DNA of 64,000 bases from DASXMT01 sp963755985. Lineage in GTDB: Bacteria > Actinomycetota > Acidimicrobiia > Acidimicrobiales > RAAP-2. The notes under the pieces were generated by a model. It was not told where the DNA came from and made no database searches. It worked only from the letters and a program-made list of their open reading frames with translations. Shown here one piece after another: positions 33,070 to 41,847 of the stretch. Every line of letters begins with the position of its first letter. Positions within the stretch are counted from its first letter, which is position 1. The position numbers and the translations under genes were made by a program. The DNA lies in contig CAVWLO010000001.1 in assembly GCA_963755985.1 (NCBI GenBank), positions 620,001 through 684,000 on the forward strand, written 5' to 3'.

Positions 33070-33669
33070 TCAGCGGCGGACCCGGTAGCGGATGTGCGTC
33101 GCCTCGGGCGTGTCGATCACTTGAACGACTTCCAACTCGACTCTCGCTGGCAACACCTCGAAAAGGCGGCGCCCGCCCCCGAACAGCACCGGGACTTGGT
33201 GGATCTGCAACTCATCGAGCACACCCGCATCGAGCGCCGCCTGTGCCGTATACGCGCCGTGGACCAACACATTGCGTCCACCTGCTGCAGCCTTTGCCTG
33301 TGCCATCGCGCTAACAATTCCATCCATCACATATGTCACCAATGGATAGGTCACGGCCAACGGCCCCGGCGGCCGGTGACTGGGCACGAAGATGGGGACA
33401 CCGTCGTGGTGATCACCGCCCCAGTGATCGACCTGTTCCACGGTATTGCGACCGGAGAGAACCGCACCGGTCATTCTGATCTCCTCTAGAAAATGTTGGC
33501 CGATCCCCAACGCATCAATGGACTCTGCATTCGGCCCCGCGTCCAAAGCAAACCCGTACCACTCGTGCAGCCTTGTGAAGTCATCACCTCCGGGGTTGTC
33601 CGGTCCATCATTCGGACCAGCGATGTACCCGTCAAGGGACATCGACATGTAGAGCACTGACGCAGACAC
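33070..33669 (-). CDS. Dihydrofolate reductase family protein (RibD C-terminal-like)
   Basis: The protein of about 199 residues starts SVLYMSMSLDGYIAGPND and has VLSGRNTVEQVDHWGG and VLVHGAYTAQAALDAGVLDELQIHQVPVLFGGGRRLFE, the RibD_C family pattern. The GTG at 33669 is preferred because AGGGGG lies 5 nt upstream; an ATG at 33690 is possible. It is paralogous in family to the gene at 15211 but not a close copy. The substrate is unknown. Confidence 0.85.
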   Translation of the reverse strand: MSASVLYMSMSLDGYIAGPNDGPDNPGGDDFTRLHEWYGFALDAGPNAESIDALGIGQHFLEEIRMTGAVLSGRNTVEQVDHWGGDHHDGVPIFVPSHRPPGPLAVTYPLVTYVMDGIVSAMAQAKAAAGGRNVLVHGAYTAQAALDAGVLDELQIHQVPVLFGGGRRLFEVLPARVELEVVQVIDTPEATHIRYRVRR

Positions 33670-33690
33670 TTCCACCCCCTGTAGCCTCAT

Positions 33691-34172
33691 AGTTAGAACC
33701 GTACGACATCGTGGCGTCCGTCGGTGCACTGGCAAACGCTCAACCGACTGCGATTCCGTGGTTGCAGGTTCAGATGACGATCAGACGAATGGCCGACGCG
33801 GCCCCGAGCGGATGGGTCGAGGCCTGCGTGAATCAGCGTGTCGTGCGGCGTGAGTGTCACCGGCTTGTTGATTCGCGGGGCGTTCGACGAGCGCGTCATT
33901 CTCGAACTTTGCGCCAACTCTGACCAGCGCGATGAGGTGGGCGGAATTTGTCGGCCCGCCTGCAGTGCCAGGTCGACTCGATGACTTTGAACGCCATCGC
34001 GTTCCGAGCTGAACTTCCGATCGAATCCCTCGGCCCAGATGTAGAGCGCTGCGGTGAGGAAGAAGAGCCAGTGCGAACATTCGTTGCCGGGTTCGTAAGG
34101 CGTTGTTCATTGACTTTTCCAGTCGATTGAGATTCGGTGGACCCGGTGCTCGTCGATCTGTGTGGTTGTCGG
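33691..34172. other. Intergenic region without a recognisable gene
   Basis: About 480 bases lie between the DHFR-family gene and the ABC permease. Open frames on either strand contain no recognisable motif, lack ribosome binding sites and have a lower-GC, non-coding appearance. Confidence 0.5.
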
Positions 34173-35003
34173 TCAGGTGTCGCGGTGCGCCATCCGGATC
34201 GAGGCCGCCGCTAAGGCGATGGCGGCATAGACGCCGAGGACCACCACGGCAGTGCCTGGCCTTAGGAGTCCCGCCGAATGGTTAACCGTGACGGCGGCCT
34301 GGAGTGCGGTACCGGGCACGTACTGACGAAGGCCGGCCGGAAGCAGCTGGCCGAAAGTGACGCCGCCCACGATGACCAGCACCAGTGTTGTGGTCGCCGC
34401 TGCGGTGTGTCGGATGAGGCCGCCGATCCCTACTCCGATGACAGCAATGAGGCTCACCGCCAGGGCACCGCACACCACCGCTTGGAGGACGCCGGGATGG
34501 GCGAAGGACACTTCGAGATGCTTGCCGGTGAAGATCCTTTGGCCGACTTCGAAGCTGACCACCGTAGTCAGCAGCGCCACGGGGAACACGAACGCCGCAG
34601 TGATCCCAGCCTTGGCTGCCAGTACCCGCCGCCTCGTGGGCGTGGCGGCAAAGGTGGACCGAATCATCCCGGTCATGTACTCGGCTGTCATGGCTCGGAC
34701 GCCAAGTGCCGCGAGCAGCACGGCACCGACGAAGACGACACCGAAGAGGGAACAGGCGGTTGGGTCGAACATCTGGCGCTGCCCCGCTGTCATCTTCGTC
34801 CACTGTTGGACTTGGGAGACACAAAGGATCGCCCCAAGGGCAACCGAGATGACAATGGCCATGACCATCGTCCGCCAGGTGGAAGGCAGGGTGCGCAGCT
34901 TGGTCCACTCTGCCTTGGCAATCCTGCGGATCCTGGGAGTCCGCACCGGTGGAGCGGCGGGTGTGAAGTGAGTGGGGTCGATGGTGTAGGTCGCAGTGCT
35001 CAT
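34173..35003 (-). CDS. ABC-2 type transporter permease
   Basis: The 276-residue protein has a short cytoplasmic N-terminus (RIRRIAKAEWTKLRTLPSTW, the typical E-W-x-K-L-R-T motif of actinobacterial ABC permeases) and six membrane segments (about 43-60, 85-105, 130-152, 172-195, 200-225 and 248-270). It lies 1 nt after the ATPase gene and forms a two-component exporter with it. The substrate is unknown. Confidence 0.9.
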   Translation of the reverse strand: MSTATYTIDPTHFTPAAPPVRTPRIRRIAKAEWTKLRTLPSTWRTMVMAIVISVALGAILCVSQVQQWTKMTAGQRQMFDPTACSLFGVVFVGAVLLAALGVRAMTAEYMTGMIRSTFAATPTRRRVLAAKAGITAAFVFPVALLTTVVSFEVGQRIFTGKHLEVSFAHPGVLQAVVCGALAVSLIAVIGVGIGGLIRHTAAATTTLVLVIVGGVTFGQLLPAGLRQYVPGTALQAAVTVNHSAGLLRPGTAVVVLGVYAAIALAAASIRMAHRDT

Positions 35004-35004
35004 G

Positions 35005-35934
35005 TCAGGCTCCTTTGGTTGCGTCGACCAGCTGGCCGGCGTGGTAGTCGGTGTGGTCCTTGGTCAGGTCGAAATACGCCTCTTCGAGCGACGATCCCAG
35101 TGGGGCCAGCTCGACGAGGGTGATGTCGTGGGAACGAGCGGCTGCGCCGATCGTGGCGGAGTCCATTCCCGTCACGACCATGGCGCCGTCGGATTCACAT
35201 TCGATCAGCGCGCCTCGCTGGGTCAGGGTCTCAGCCAGGTCGGCCTGCTCCACGGCCCGGACCCGGACACTCGAGGCCGTGTGCCGGATGATGAACTCAT
35301 CGGTGCCGGCGTCGGCGATGATGTGGCCCCGACCGATCACGATCAGGTGATCGGCGGTCTGGGCCATCTCGCTCATGAGATGGCTCGAGAGGAACACCGT
35401 GCGGCCTTGTGATGCCAGGCACTTCATCAGGTTGCGGATCCAGAGGATGCCCTCGGGATCGAGGCCGTTGATCGGCTCGTCGAACATCACCGTCTCGGGG
35501 TCGCCGAGCAGTGCGCCAGCGATGCCGAGCCGCTGGTTCATGCCGAGCGAGAATGTGCCGACCTTCTTTCCTGCTACGTCACTGAGTCCGACGATGTCGA
35601 GCACTTCGGCCACCCGTCGCCGGGGGATGCCGTTGCTGTCGGCCATCCACATGAGGTGGTTGGCGGCACTGCGGCCGCCGACTATGGCTTTGGCGTCCAA
35701 GAGCGCCCCGACCGACCGGAGTGGGTCGGCCAGCTGGCCGTAGGGTTTGCCGTCCACGCGCACTTCGCCTGAAGTCGGGGCGTCGAGGCCCAGGATCATG
35801 CGCATGGTGGTCGACTTGCCGGCCCCGTTGGGGCCGAGGAAGCCGGTCACCTGCCCGGGCCGGACGGTAAAGGAGACCTCATTGACGGCCACGGTCTTGC
35901 CGTAGCGCTTGGTGAGGTGCGTTGCCTCGATCAT
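35005..35934 (-). CDS. ABC transporter ATP-binding protein
   Basis: The 309-residue nucleotide-binding subunit has Walker A LGPNGAGKST (about 34-43), a signature region FSLGMNQRLGIAGALL, Walker B ETVMFDEPINGLDPEG and an H-loop LSSHLMSEMAQTADH. The LSLGMxQRL signature is that of drug-export and lantibiotic-immunity type ATPases. It is the first gene of the operon, divergent from the BTAD regulator across a repeat array that probably binds that regulator. Confidence 0.93.
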   Translation of the reverse strand: MIEATHLTKRYGKTVAVNEVSFTVRPGQVTGFLGPNGAGKSTTMRMILGLDAPTSGEVRVDGKPYGQLADPLRSVGALLDAKAIVGGRSAANHLMWMADSNGIPRRRVAEVLDIVGLSDVAGKKVGTFSLGMNQRLGIAGALLGDPETVMFDEPINGLDPEGILWIRNLMKCLASQGRTVFLSSHLMSEMAQTADHLIVIGRGHIIADAGTDEFIIRHTASSVRVRAVEQADLAETLTQRGALIECESDGAMVVTGMDSATIGAAARSHDITLVELAPLGSSLEEAYFDLTKDHTDYHAGQLVDATKGA

Positions 35935-35982
35935 GGTGCTTCCTTTCCTTGCCGATCTGGTCTGGGAAGCACCCTGCGCCCG

Positions 35983-36015
35983 GGACCTGAGGTTCCGCTG
36001 ACGTGGCCCTGAGGT
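35983..36015. promoter_or_regulatory. SARP-type array: three 11-bp direct repeats
   Basis: On the minus strand the units ACCTCAGGGCC, ACGTCAGCGGA and ACCTCAGGTCC follow one another at exactly 11-bp steps (36015 to 35983). SARP regulators recognise heptamer direct repeats with 11- or 22-bp periodicity. The array lies between the ABC operon and the BTAD regulator gene and points towards the ABC operon. Confidence 0.6.
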
Positions 36016-36068
36016 GGTCCGGGAAGCTCAGCCACGCTCCGCCTGGTCATCGGTCGTACCGTGGGGGT

Positions 36069-39000
36069 GTGGAAGTGAAGCTCTTCGGCGAGTTCGAGGT
36101 GGTCAGTGGGGGTGTGGCGATACAGATTCGTGGCGCCAAGCAGCGGGCCCTCCTGGCTCTCCTGGCGCTCAACCGGGGGCGACCCGTCAGCGCCGACCGT
36201 CTGATCGACCAGCTGTGGGGCGACGGGCAGACCGCCAAGCCAACCAATGCCTTGCAGGCGCAGATCGTCCAGCTGCGCCGAACTCTCGGAGCCTCCGCCA
36301 TCGTCACCTCCGAATCCGGCTACGCGCTCAATATCAGTGCCGCTGACCTGGACGCGGCCCGATTCGAGGAGTTGGTGGCGCAAGGGCGCCGGCTGAGCAC
36401 CGAGGGCGAGGTGGCCCGGGCGTCGGCCATGCTCGGTGACGCCCTCCGGTTGCGGCGAGGCGAGCCGCTGTCCGAGTTCGCCTATGCCGGCTTCGCCGAC
36501 GCCGAGCGGGCCCATCTCAACGAGTTAGCCCTGGTGGCAACCGAGTTCCGAGTCGGAGCGGACCTGGAGCTTGGCCATCACAACGAGCTGGTGGGCGAGC
36601 TAGAAGCGCTGTGCCGTGACCACCCGCTACGCGAGCGACTTTGGGAGCTGCTCATGCTGGCGCTCTACCGAGCGGGACGCCAAGCCGAAGCGTTGCGGGC
36701 CTACACCGAGATCCGTGACCGCCTGGTCGACGAACTCGGGGTCGATCCGGGCTCGAGCCTGCGCGAGTTGGAAACCCGCGTCCTTGACCACGACCCGTCC
36801 CTCGTCGCCGAGCAGCCGCCAGCGCCCCGTGCGCCGGCGCGGCCGTCGGTGCCAGGCAACCTGCCCGAACCACTAAGCAGATTCCTCGGGCGTGACGCCG
36901 AACTGGAACAGGTGGGTGAAGCGATTGCCTCCAGCCGCTTGGTCACTCTGATCGGACCCGGTGGAGTGGGCAAGACCCGTCTGGCGGTGGAGGCTGCGGC
37001 CCGCTTGCGGGAACAGCATCCGGGCGGCACCTGGCTGATCGAACTGGCTGGCGTCACCGATCCCGAAGGGGTCGCCCCGGTCGCGGCCGGCACGCTCGGA
37101 GCCGTACGGCCTGCTCTGGTTGAAGCCCAGCCCTCTGGATCGACGGCCGAGCTCATCGCCCGCCACCTCGCCGGCTGCTCCATCGTGGTCGTCCTCGACA
37201 ACTGCGAACACGTTATCGACGAGGCTGCCAGCCTCGCCCACACCCTGGTCGGAAAGGTACCCGGCCTTCGCCTCGTGGCCACCAGCCGCGAGCCACTCGG
37301 TGTTCCCGGCGAGATCCTCATACCCATAGCCGGGCTGGCATTTCCGGCTGCCATCGAGCTCTTCGTGGATCGTGCTCGTGCGGTCCAGCCAGGATTCGAA
37401 GGCGACGGCCCGGCCAAAGCGATCATCGACGGCATCTGCCGACGACTCGACGGCCTGCCCCTGGCCATCGAGCTTGCCGCCGCCCGCCTTCGAGCCCTCC
37501 CCCTGTCCACGCTGGCCGAGCGACTCGGCGACCGCTTCGCGCTGCTCACCCGCGGCGCCCGCACCGCGTTGCCCCGCCAACAGACGCTGCGTGCCGTCGT
37601 GGACTGGAGCTACGACCTCCTCTTTGAAGACGAGCGGCGCCTGTTCGCTCGGCTGTCGGTCTTCGTTGGCGGCTGCGAGCTCGAAGCCGTAGAGGCCATC
37701 TGTGTCGACAACGAGCTCCCGAGCACCGACGTCCTCGACGTCATGAGTCGGCTGGTGGACAAGTCCCTCGTCACGGCCCCGATATCCGGCGAGACCCGTT
37801 TCACTCAGCTGCAGACGTTGTGGGAGTACGGCACCACCCGCCTCGACGACTCCGACGAGGCCGAGACGGTTCGCACCAGACACGCCGCCTACTACCGCCG
37901 CTTCGCCGAGAACGCCAACGAACGCCTACGAGGTGCCAAAGCGTCCGAGTGGAGCGATCGGCTGACTCCAGAGTTGGGCAATCTGAAAGCTGCGCTCGAT
38001 TGGCATGTGGGCACCGGGAACATCGATGCCGCCCTCTCCATGGTGTCCGGAATGGCCTGGCTATGGTTCGTCATCAGCGATTTTGCCGAAGGTGCCCGTT
38101 GGCTAGCCAGTGCGCTGGGCGCCGAAGGGAAACGCCGTGCTGAGCTGCAGGCCACCGCCCTCGTCTGGCACGGCTACTGCGTCGGGATGTCGCTCAGCCC
38201 GGCGGCAGGCGTCGTTGAATGTGAAGAGGCGATTGCCGTCTTGAGGCCGGGTGGCGACCCTGTTCGCCTGGCCGAGGCGCTCCTGCTTGGAGCGTCGGTA
38301 CTGATACGCGCCCACCAATTCAATCGGTCGCTGGCGGCTTTGGCGGAAGCACAGCTGCTGCTCGGCCCTGATGACCAACGGTGGCTACTCGGTACACACG
38401 ACACGATGGAGACGCAGATGCTCCTCGGGTCTCATGAGCACGGGTGGCTGCTTGGTACACACGACATGTTGGTCAGCTGGAATATGGCGTCGTTTGGGCG
38501 CCTCGACGAGGCCGAGGCAGCGGCCCTTTCGAGCATTGAGCGCTTCGACGCAGCGGGTGAAGTGTTGCTGGTCGTCAACGCCCTGAACGCTCTCGCCGGA
38601 GTTGCCGCGGCAAAAGGTGATTTCGGGGGCGCGTCAGTAGCGTACGAAGCGCTGTTGGAACGGTGCCGGGCTACCGGGCAGCACCCCTACCTGCCCTTTT
38701 GCCTCGTCTCTTTGGCCGGTGTGCGGGCCAAACAAGGTGACGCCGCCGCGGCCGACGAACTCTACCAAGAGGCGATCGGGTGCTGCTACAACCCGTGGCT
38801 CTCGGCCGACGCCATGGTCGGCCAAGCGGCCGTCGCCCGTCACCTCGGTGACCTGATACGGGCGAGAGGTTTGCTCGACACCGCCGCGGAGCGTTACCGG
38901 GACGCCGACCTTCCCGCCGGCCAAGCCCGGGTGCTTGCGGGACTGGCCTGGTGGGCGATCGGTGCAGATCAACCCGCCACTGCAGTCATCTTCGCGGCAG

Positions 39001-39221
39001 ATGCCGTCAGAGCCGCAAAGGCAATCGGGGATCCCGAATCACAGCTGCTAGCCGATTCCGCCCTGGCCGCGGCCAAGGCAATTGCAGACCCCACTGAGAG
39101 CAACACCAACAACTTCGTCGCGTTGGCCCAACAGCGAGCCTCAGGTCTCTCGCATCGCTCCCTCACCGACGAGCCAGATCTGGTGGCACTCGCGAATCGG
39201 CTCACACCAACGGCGACCTGA
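36069..39221 (+). CDS. AfsR/SARP-like regulator: BTAD, NB-ARC ATPase and TPR domains
   Basis: The 1050-residue regulator has an OmpR-type winged helix (1-90: EVKLFGEFEVVSGGVAIQIRGAKQ, then LIDQLWGD), a BTAD domain (95-240: YRAGRQAEALRAYTEIRDRLVDELGVDPG), an NB-ARC-like STAND ATPase (about 270-560) with P-loop LIGPGGVGKTRLAVEAA and Walker B IVVVLDNCEHV, and a C-terminal TPR region. It presumably activates the divergent ABC exporter through the 11-bp repeats. I chose the GTG at 36069 because the winged-helix fold begins there. A tandem 63-bp duplication lies in the TPR part. Confidence 0.9.
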   Translation: MEVKLFGEFEVVSGGVAIQIRGAKQRALLALLALNRGRPVSADRLIDQLWGDGQTAKPTNALQAQIVQLRRTLGASAIVTSESGYALNISAADLDAARFEELVAQGRRLSTEGEVARASAMLGDALRLRRGEPLSEFAYAGFADAERAHLNELALVATEFRVGADLELGHHNELVGELEALCRDHPLRERLWELLMLALYRAGRQAEALRAYTEIRDRLVDELGVDPGSSLRELETRVLDHDPSLVAEQPPAPRAPARPSVPGNLPEPLSRFLGRDAELEQVGEAIASSRLVTLIGPGGVGKTRLAVEAAARLREQHPGGTWLIELAGVTDPEGVAPVAAGTLGAVRPALVEAQPSGSTAELIARHLAGCSIVVVLDNCEHVIDEAASLAHTLVGKVPGLRLVATSREPLGVPGEILIPIAGLAFPAAIELFVDRARAVQPGFEGDGPAKAIIDGICRRLDGLPLAIELAAARLRALPLSTLAERLGDRFALLTRGARTALPRQQTLRAVVDWSYDLLFEDERRLFARLSVFVGGCELEAVEAICVDNELPSTDVLDVMSRLVDKSLVTAPISGETRFTQLQTLWEYGTTRLDDSDEAETVRTRHAAYYRRFAENANERLRGAKASEWSDRLTPELGNLKAALDWHVGTGNIDAALSMVSGMAWLWFVISDFAEGARWLASALGAEGKRRAELQATALVWHGYCVGMSLSPAAGVVECEEAIAVLRPGGDPVRLAEALLLGASVLIRAHQFNRSLAALAEAQLLLGPDDQRWLLGTHDTMETQMLLGSHEHGWLLGTHDMLVSWNMASFGRLDEAEAAALSSIERFDAAGEVLLVVNALNALAGVAAAKGDFGGASVAYEALLERCRATGQHPYLPFCLVSLAGVRAKQGDAAAADELYQEAIGCCYNPWLSADAMVGQAAVARHLGDLIRARGLLDTAAERYRDADLPAGQARVLAGLAWWAIGADQPATAVIFAADAVRAAKAIGDPESQLLADSALAAAKAIADPTESNTNNFVALAQQRASGLSHRSLTDEPDLVALANRLTPTAT
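38352..38477 (+). repeat. 63-bp tandem duplication inside the BTAD regulator gene
   Basis: Two consecutive 63-bp units encode QLLLGPDDQRWLLGTHDTM-type and QMLLGSHEHGWLLGTHDML-type segments in the same frame. The period is exactly 63 bp (CAG at 38352 and 38415), so 21 residues are duplicated in the TPR region without breaking the reading frame. The copies have diverged at several bases. Confidence 0.7.
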
Positions 39222-39281
39222 ACCAGCAAGGCCGCAGCTCGAGTTCTCTTTGAGCAGGACATCTCAATGCGTGGCACTGGT

Positions 39282-39314
39282 ACCTCAGCACCACCTCAGG
39301 GTGGCCTCAGGCCA
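39282..39314. promoter_or_regulatory. Second SARP-type array: three 11-bp direct repeats
   Basis: Units ACCTCAGCACC, ACCTCAGGGTG and GCCTCAGGCCA follow at exactly 11-bp steps on the plus strand, 60 nt after the BTAD regulator gene and about 100 nt before the ORF at 39415. Sequence and period match the array at 35983-36015. Confidence 0.6.
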
Positions 39315-39414
39315 GAGGCCCAACCTGATAGTTGTGCATCGCGACCCAGTACAGCCCACAGCCTGGCTTGGCCAGTCGGCCTCTGCCGGTCCTGCGGTCG
39401 AGGACCACAGTCGG

Positions 39415-39840
39415 GTGGTCACGGCAAACATCCAGGCCGCCGCCTTCTATCGCCAAGCACAGCAGGCCGCCGATGCGTCCGACACGGTCACGGCGCTCCG
39501 TCGCGCGGTCACGGCCGATCCGACCTTCGGGCTCGCCATCGCCGATCTCGGCGCCTTCACCGAAACATCCTCGGGTGTCACCAGCGGCCGGCAGATGAAC
39601 TGGGAGCGCCATCACATCGAAGTAGTCCGCACAGCGGCCGCCGGCAACCTCGGCCGAGCTGGTGACCTTCTGCGTGAGCATCTGGCCAGTGTCGGCTGCG
39701 ACCCAGTCGCTCTGCGCATCGTCACAGAACTCCGACAGCGCGCAGGACAAAGGGAGGGGCTCGATGATCTGACCGGCCACCTTCCCGCTTGTCATTCTGT
39801 CTGGAGGAAGACCCATCCGGGGCCGCTGCCCCAAGCGTGA
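39415..39840 (+). CDS. Small helical (TPR-like) protein of unknown function
   Basis: The reading frame of about 141 residues from a GTG at 39415 encodes alternating helices: NIQAAAFYRQAQQAADASDTVTALRRAVTADPTFGLAIADLGAF, then ERHHIEVVRTAAAGNLGRAGDLLREHLASVGCDPVALRIVTELRQ. The ALRRAVTADPTFGLA segment resembles a TPR helix pair. It could be a short TPR protein or the remnant of a longer one, as the last 25 residues look unconserved. The 11-bp repeat array 100 nt upstream makes it a candidate target of the BTAD regulator. Confidence 0.4.
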   Translation: MVTANIQAAAFYRQAQQAADASDTVTALRRAVTADPTFGLAIADLGAFTETSSGVTSGRQMNWERHHIEVVRTAAAGNLGRAGDLLREHLASVGCDPVALRIVTELRQRAGQREGLDDLTGHLPACHSVWRKTHPGPLPQA

Positions 39841-40284
39841 ATGAATCATCGCAACCGCTCGTCTCTGGGCCCAGTTATCTCGGTTCGAGATAGGTTCCCG
39901 ATCTTCCATCTCGGCCCGAACGCGAAACGGCTGGTCAGGCGCCCATGCCCTACGCACGAGAGGCGCTGACCAGCGTTTCAATGGTGGCGGGGGTTCAATC
40001 CCATCGCGCGTCCAAGACGCCCCGTCCAAGCGCCCAAGGCGGACGCGCACGCGGAGCGCTTCGTCCCCCCATCAGATGGGTGATCCTTCGTCGCACCAAG
40101 ATGTGTCCGACGCCGGCCTGCAGCCGACTGCGCCGGGCCATGCTCGAATGGGTGATCAACCGCTCGAAGTGGCTGGTCACAGGTTCATAGCGCGCAATGA
40201 ACCTGCGACTGCACCCGTGACCCTCCGGGTTCGGTGCCCGAAGGAACTCGCCCACAGGAGGCTGGGCGCTCCTGGTGGTGGCGC
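39841..40284. other. Intergenic region with one inverted repeat, no gene recognised
   Basis: About 440 bases lack a convincing reading frame. A perfect inverted repeat with 9-nt arms (CAGGTTCAT and ATGAACCTG) and an 8-nt centre lies at 40180-40205. It is not followed by a T-tract, so it is not a typical terminator; it may be an operator or an end of a lost element. Confidence 0.4.
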
Positions 40285-40725
40285 TCACTCTGGCCAAGGC
40301 GAGACCGTCTTGCAGCCGTATTCCTCGGGCGCAACGTCACGAACCGTCTGGGCGAATTCCCACCGGTGACCGGCCAGATCCTCGATCGTGCACTCGCGCT
40401 CCCCATACTCCCGGTCGATGGGTGGCTGCAGCCCCTGCGCCCCATGGGCGAGGGCTTGCTCATAGCGAGCGTCGACGTCGTCGACTCGTACCTTGATGAC
40501 GTGGGTGTGGGCCCCCGGTTCCGGGGGCCGCCGCTCGCCTCCGACGTCCGCCACGATCATCGCTCCGTCGGTACCGATGCTCATTTGCGCCCGGTGGCTC
40601 TCGCCGATCCGGGTCCGCTCGACGAATCCGAAGGCCGAACTCAGCCACGCGACCGCTTCGCGTACGTCGGGATAGACCAGCACCGGTATCACCGTTGACG
40701 GCGGGATCGATCGGTTTCGTCTCAC
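40285..40725 (-). CDS. VOC family protein
   Basis: The 146-residue glyoxalase-fold protein has VIPVLVYPDVREAVAWLSSAFGFVERTRIG at the N-terminus, MSIGTDGAMIVADVGGER in the centre and VDDVDARYEQALAHGAQGL followed by YGERECTIEDLAGHRWEFAQTV at the C-terminus. The final E of YGERE and the early residues could bind a metal. It is the intact relative of the broken gene at 6321-6670, sharing an almost identical C-terminal 35 residues. Confidence 0.88.
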   Translation of the reverse strand: MRRNRSIPPSTVIPVLVYPDVREAVAWLSSAFGFVERTRIGESHRAQMSIGTDGAMIVADVGGERRPPEPGAHTHVIKVRVDDVDARYEQALAHGAQGLQPPIDREYGERECTIEDLAGHRWEFAQTVRDVAPEEYGCKTVSPWPE

Positions 40726-40876
40726 GCCACTCCTCCTTCGTGTTCCCGGACCTCGCGACGGAGCCCGGGCAACAGGCCGCTTGCCGACCTCCTTATGGTG
40801 GCTGATTTAGTCGAGCATTGCTCAGGGAGTTCCGGGGCGACCGGGCCTCCACGTCACGTCGCAGGGCAAGAGACCT

Positions 40877-41239
40877 CTAGGACGACGAGGTGCTGGTTGC
40901 CTGGACGGTTCCGAACATGGCGGCAACAGCTGCCAGAACTTCGAGCGATTCGTCAGAGGCGAGCACCCGAAGCACCGGTAGCCCACAATCCTGGCTGACA
41001 TGCCACTCCAAGAAGCCGCAGCATGATTGCTCGGCGATCGCGAGTTCTTCAAGTTCCTTCTGCACCCCGGGCGCGGCTCGATACCGAACCTCAAGCTCAT
41101 GAACGACCAAGCGAGAGTCAGGCATTGCAGATGCGTGCAGTGCCTTCCAACGGGCCAGGCGTGCCGGGCCATCGTCGGGCCCGAGCGTGCACGCAACGGG
41201 CAACCGGCTACGCGCTGCGCGCTCGGAACCGCTCGACAC
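40877..41239 (-). CDS. Conserved hypothetical protein with EQSCCGFL motif
   Basis: The protein of about 120 residues contains VACTLGPDDGPARLARWKAL near the start and, in the middle, LEVRYRAAPGVQKELEELAIAEQSCCGFLEW. The AxEQxCCxFL pattern recurs in a family of small proteins often found next to MerR or mercury/arsenic resistance genes; the two adjacent cysteines might bind metal or thiol ligands. No such partner lies beside it here. The GTG start at 41239 is provisional. Confidence 0.55.
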   Translation of the reverse strand: MSSGSERAARSRLPVACTLGPDDGPARLARWKALHASAMPDSRLVVHELEVRYRAAPGVQKELEELAIAEQSCCGFLEWHVSQDCGLPVLRVLASDESLEVLAAVAAMFGTVQATSTSSS

Positions 41240-41340
41240 AGCCCAAGTTCAAGTCTGTGGCATCGACGGCTGTCAATGGTCGGCTTGTTTATCGACGGCT
41301 CGGGTTCCAAGGCCCGCGGCCGGCGGTTGGAGATGTCGTA

Positions 41341-41361
41341 AGACTATGCAATAGTTAGTCT
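41341..41361. promoter_or_regulatory. MarR-type operator palindrome
   Basis: An inverted repeat with 6-nt arms AGACTA and TAGTCT around a 9-nt centre ends directly before the marR start codon. A second dyad, ACTAT-GCA-ATAGT, is nested inside. The position indicates autorepression and suggests a leaderless or near-leaderless transcript. Confidence 0.55.
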
Positions 41362-41847
41362 ATGCATCTAAATCGAACGGACCTCACCACCGGCGATTCG
41401 ATCCTCGACGCCGTGGTGACGGCCAGCCGGGTGTTGGTGGCCATGGCCGCCCGGTCCCTTGCCGATGTCGGAGAGGAGGTGACGCTCACCCAGTACCGGT
41501 CGCTGGTGGTCCTGGCATCTCGCGGTCCGCAGGGCGTGGCCGCCCTCGCCGAGGCCGTGGTTGTCACCCCCCCGACGGCGTCACGGCTCGTCGACCGGCT
41601 GGTCCGCAAAGGACTGGTGCGGCGTCGGACGGACCGCCACGACCGGCGCCAGGTTCGCATCGGTCTGACCGAGGCCGGCCGGAGTCTTGTGGACCTGGTC
41701 ACCGAACGGCGGCGAGTCGAGATCTCCCAGCTGTTGACGTCGATCGACCCTGAGGTCCAACGGTCGATGGCCGCCGGCCTGCAACAACTGGCCCAAGCGG
41801 CGGGTGAGGTGCCCGAGCAGGACTGGAGTACGGGATGGGACCTCTGA
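41362..41847 (+). CDS. MarR family transcriptional regulator
   Basis: The 161-residue protein has a MarR core: VALAEAVVVTPPTASRLVDRLVRKGLVRRRTDRHDRRQVRIGLTEAG-type recognition helix and wing (about residues 60-110) and helical ends for dimerisation. It overlaps the chloride channel gene by 13 nt, so the two are cotranscribed and coupled. The channel is its probable regulatory target. Confidence 0.92.
   Translation: MHLNRTDLTTGDSILDAVVTASRVLVAMAARSLADVGEEVTLTQYRSLVVLASRGPQGVAALAEAVVVTPPTASRLVDRLVRKGLVRRRTDRHDRRQVRIGLTEAGRSLVDLVTERRRVEISQLLTSIDPEVQRSMAAGLQQLAQAAGEVPEQDWSTGWDL

Noticed and set aside
33781..34110. A 109-codon minus-strand frame in the gene-free region
   Set aside because: No motif, no ribosome binding site and a composition unlike neighbouring proteins.
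39984..40020. GGGTTCAATCCC resembling the T-arm of a tRNA
   Set aside because: The stem pairs poorly beyond the inner bases, no anticodon or D-arm lies at the right distance upstream, and no matching acceptor stem exists.
41023..41358. Plus-strand frames of 104-111 codons opposite the EQSCCGFL gene
   Set aside because: They are antisense shadows of the minus-strand gene and carry no family motif.
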